Shown here piece by piece: positions 7,808 to 9,266 of a stretch of 9,266 bases of DNA. Numbering within the stretch: the first letter of the stretch is position 1; each line of letters opens with the position of its first letter. This DNA is from Planctomycetaceae bacterium. GTDB lineage: Bacteria; Planctomycetota; UBA1135; GCA-002686595. Where the stretch lies: NCBI GenBank assembly GCA_013360535.1, contig JABWBL010000099.1, forward strand, positions 1-9,266, in the 5' to 3' direction. Position numbers and translations under genes: made by a program. Under the pieces are notes generated by a model. That model searched no databases. It saw only the letters and a program-made list of their open reading frames with translations, and had not been told where the DNA came from.

Positions 7808-8797
7808 TCAGCGGTTCAGGTTGATCTTCGAGAGTTCGACGAAGCGCGCGGCGCGGGCGCCGTTCTTCGTGCCCTTGTGCTTGTCCGCGATGGCCTGCGC
7901 CTTCTTGACGTTGCCTTCGTCGAAGGGCTTCTCCTTGGCGACCTTCGAGGAGAAGTTCGACCAGGCCTTGGCGGCCTCGCGCTCGGCGGCGAGCTCGGGG
8001 CTCGCGATGCGCGTCGCGAGCTCGCTCACCTGCGCGAGCAGGTCCGGCGCGCCCTTGCAGGACTTCTGGAGCGAAGCCACGAGCGCCTCGGTCTCGGCGA
8101 CATCGCCGGCCTCGAGCATGCGCTTGGCGCGCGCGAGACGCGCTTCGACGCGCCGCACGAACTCGGCTCGGGCCGCACTGCCCTCGTCGCCGCCGACCTT
8201 GTCGGCCTCGGCGAGAGCGCCGGTCACGTCGCCCTTGGCGAACGTGCTCCAGGCCTTCTTGAGCGAAGCCGGAGTGCCCTCGGGCGCTTCCTTCGACTTC
8301 TTCACTTCGGCCGCGACGGTCTCCTCGAGCTTCTTGCCGAAGTCACCGGGGTGGCCCTGCAGCAGCACGGTGCCGTCGACGCCGATCACGGCGACTTCCG
8401 GCAGGCCGGATCCGGTCGTGGGGATCACGCGCTCGTTCGTCCACAGAGCGCCGTTCCCCATCCACTTCATCTTCCAGGCGAAGGCCTCGTAGGTGTTCTT
8501 GTCGGTGTTCTGGCACTCGATGAAGATCACCTGGACATCATCGCCGTACTGTTCCTGCAGCTTGACGGAGGCCGGCACGGACCCCCCGACGCAGCCGGGT
8601 CAGTTCTTGCCCCAGAAGTCGATGACGATCGGCTTGCCGGCGAGGTCGCGCATGCCCATCACGCCGCGGGCGTTGATCGGGGCTTCGCGGAACGAGAAGT
8701 CGACGCCGGCGGAGTTGGCCGGAGCGCCGGACGAGAGCCACGCCGCGCCGACGAGGGCGAGCGCGGCCAGCGCCGTGCAGTGAAGTGAGGTGCGCAT
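7808..8797 (-). CDS. Exported TlpA-like thioredoxin-fold protein, probable selenoprotein (UPGC) with in-frame TGA
   Basis: If the TGA at 8600-8602 is read as selenocysteine, this is one 329-residue protein. Residues 1-30 are a Sec signal peptide (probable cleavage NSA|G). The thioredoxin fold covers about 35-155: LAGKPIVIDFWGKN (52-65), U66-P67-G68-C69, VQVIFIECQNTD (88-99), the cis-proline loop SGLPEVAVIGVDG (130-142) and LLQGHP. FWGKN-U-PGC aligns residue for residue with the FWAxWCxxC of thioredoxins, so the TGA replaces the attacking cysteine. Both halves share one frame and GC3-rich codons continue across the TGA. Residues about 155-329 are alanine- and lysine-rich helices with TPR-like units (KAWSTFAKGD, KAWSNFSSKV). 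The role is extracytoplasmic thiol redox, with an unknown partner. Alternatives are a pseudogene with a TGC-to-TGA change or a sequence error; position, frame and the downstream hairpin favour Sec. The leader has no Shine-Dalgarno. Confidence 0.82.
8572..8598 (-). promoter_or_regulatory. Candidate bacterial SECIS stem-loop
   Basis: This element begins one base after the in-frame TGA on the minus strand. The lower stem CCGGC (8598-8594) pairs perfectly with GCCGG (8576-8572). A 5/1 internal loop leads to an upper stem CGG (8588-8586) with CCG (8580-8578), closed by the apical loop GGGGU (8585-8581). The apical loop starts 15 bases after the TGA, begins with G and contains GU, as in SelB-binding SECIS elements of fdhF type. 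It lies within the coding sequence, as bacterial SECIS elements do. The pairing was folded by eye; SelB recognition is inferred. Confidence 0.6.
8600..8602 (-). other. In-frame TGA, proposed selenocysteine codon (Sec66)
   Basis: The minus strand reads GGC AAG AAC TGA CCC GGC TGC. The TGA occupies the first cysteine position of the thioredoxin CxxC motif, and the second cysteine (C69) is intact. Translation upstream and downstream continues in the same frame without any shift. Recoding needs selA, selB, selC and selD elsewhere in the genome, none of which lies in this window. Confidence 0.8.
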
Positions 8798-8926
8798 GGG
8801 AGTGTCTTTCGGGTCCTTGGACGATAGGGAGCGGACCGAGCTCGAGCGGACGGCAGATGACGCTAGACGAGCGGCTCGGCCTCCGCAAGTTCGCGCACAG
8901 CCACCCCTGCGCTCTTGCGCGGGATT

Positions 8927-8945
8927 GACGCCCCTCAGGGGCGTC
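8927..8945 (-). terminator. Perfect 8-bp hairpin with the nnrE stop codon as its loop
   Basis: On the minus strand GACGCCCC and GGGGCGTC pair over eight bases, and the three-base loop is exactly the TGA stop of the epimerase gene (8935-8937). The following AATCCCGCGC has no U-tract. It may be a terminator or an mRNA 3'-end stabiliser. The rest of the 137-bp gap to the thioredoxin-like start (8798-8926) shows no clear promoter motif or other element. Confidence 0.5.
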
Positions 8946-9266
8946 CGGAAGGGCTCGTCCAGCGCGTGGGCACGCCGATGTCGGCCACCACGACGGCTCC
9001 GGTCCAGCGGCGGGCGTCCGGGTGGCCGAATCCAAGTTTTTGGGCGGCAAAGGCAACCGTCAGGTCGGCCCGGAAGCAGGCGCCGGCGGCCGTTCCGAGG
9101 TCGCAGTCGAGGCCCGAGGGCAGGTCGAGCGCGAGCTTGAACGGGCGCGCAGCGGCGTTGAGGGCCTCGAGGATCCGTGCGAGCTCCGGCCGCGGCGCGC
9201 CGCGCATTCCGGTGCCCGCGAGCGCGTCGACGAGCGCGTCGCTCTCCTGCCAGCGCGCCTGCGCAC
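8935..9266 (-). CDS. nnrE: NAD(P)H-hydrate epimerase, YjeF N-terminal domain (5' end off the window)
   Basis: The minus-strand frame is open to the right edge, with whole codons from 9264, giving 109 visible C-terminal residues. Family signatures appear in order: DALVDALAGTGMRG (the conserved Asp and GTG phosphate loop), LALDLPSGLDCD, RADLTVAFAAQKLG and VVVADIGVP. The enzyme epimerises R- and S-NAD(P)HX, the hydrated damaged forms of NAD(P)H, so that a dehydratase can repair them in the cytoplasm. The protein ends 10 residues after ADIGVP, so the C-terminal ADP-dependent dehydratase domain found in E. coli Nnr is absent. This is a stand-alone epimerase, and the dehydratase (NnrD) should be encoded elsewhere. 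An internal ATG at 9207 falls inside the GTGMRG motif and is not the start. The family assignment is firm. Confidence 0.9.
   Translation of the reverse strand, partial: AQARWQESDALVDALAGTGMRGAPRPELARILEALNAAARPFKLALDLPSGLDCDLGTAAGACFRADLTVAFAAQKLGFGHPDARRWTGAVVVADIGVPTRWTSPSGRP

Noticed and set aside
7808..8578. The downstream half of the thioredoxin-like gene as an independent protein starting at GTG 8578
   Set aside because: It would lack the signal peptide, the first strand and the active-site motif. The same frame continues upstream through PGC to the TGA, so it is part of one gene.
8579..8602. A frameshift or disrupted pseudogene as the cause of the interruption in the thioredoxin-like gene
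   Set aside because: Both halves are in the same phase with normal codon use and no shift. A random nonsense change landing exactly on the redox Cys next to a SECIS-like hairpin is less likely, though it is not excluded.
8926..8931. TTGACG on the plus strand as a -35 promoter box
   Set aside because: It lies at the nnrE stop-codon hairpin and points into antisense sequence with no suitable -10 or gene downstream.

Overview
The window is about 9.3 kb of very GC-rich bacterial DNA. Seven protein genes account for nearly all of it, six on the minus strand and one on the plus strand. The most likely source is a deep-branching, marine-type Planctomycetota. The main clue is the C-terminal module of the secreted protein at 2055-3839: it starts [13 protein letters not shown] and carries GDGLRC, a pattern I associate with secreted proteins of that phylum, alongside thrombospondin type 3 repeats. 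The lineage call is recognition, not a search result. Only one of six visible start codons has a clear Shine-Dalgarno sequence.

Layout, left to right: (1) 1-1998 minus, a polytopic membrane protein with C-terminal TPRs, like the TMTC/GT-C glycosyltransferases, open at the left edge; (2) 2055-3839 minus, a large secreted protein with a propeller-like insert in what looks like a PKD-like fold, then thrombospondin type 3 calcium repeats and the lineage-type C-terminal module; (3) 3959-5002 minus, a xylose-isomerase-like TIM-barrel sugar isomerase/epimerase; (4) 5023-6177 minus, a Gfo/Idh/MocA oxidoreductase 20 bp upstream of it, forming a probable two-gene operon; (5) 6367-7665 plus, a secreted right-handed beta-helix protein transcribed divergently from that operon; (6) 7808-8797 minus, an exported TlpA-like thioredoxin-fold protein; (7) 8935 to the right edge, minus, the C-terminal part of NAD(P)H-hydrate epimerase.

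The standout is gene 6. Its reading frame is interrupted by one in-frame TGA (8600-8602). The two halves lie in the same frame, and the TGA falls exactly where a thioredoxin has the first cysteine of its CxxC centre (FWGKN-TGA-PGC). A stem-loop with a GGGGU apical loop, built partly from two unusual GGG codons, follows at a spacing typical of bacterial SECIS elements. I read the gene as a selenoprotein with a UPGC redox centre, 329 residues long. Ordinary gene calling would split it into a 65-residue stub and a thioredoxin fragment with no active site.

Genes 3, 4 and 5 could form a small carbohydrate module, with a secreted beta-helix protein outside the cell and a cytoplasmic dehydrogenase and isomerase inside, but the substrate cannot be read from sequence. 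Genes 1, 2, 6 and 7 show no obvious functional link. No RNA genes, mobile elements, CRISPR arrays or long repeats were seen. No stretch over 300 bases lacks a gene.
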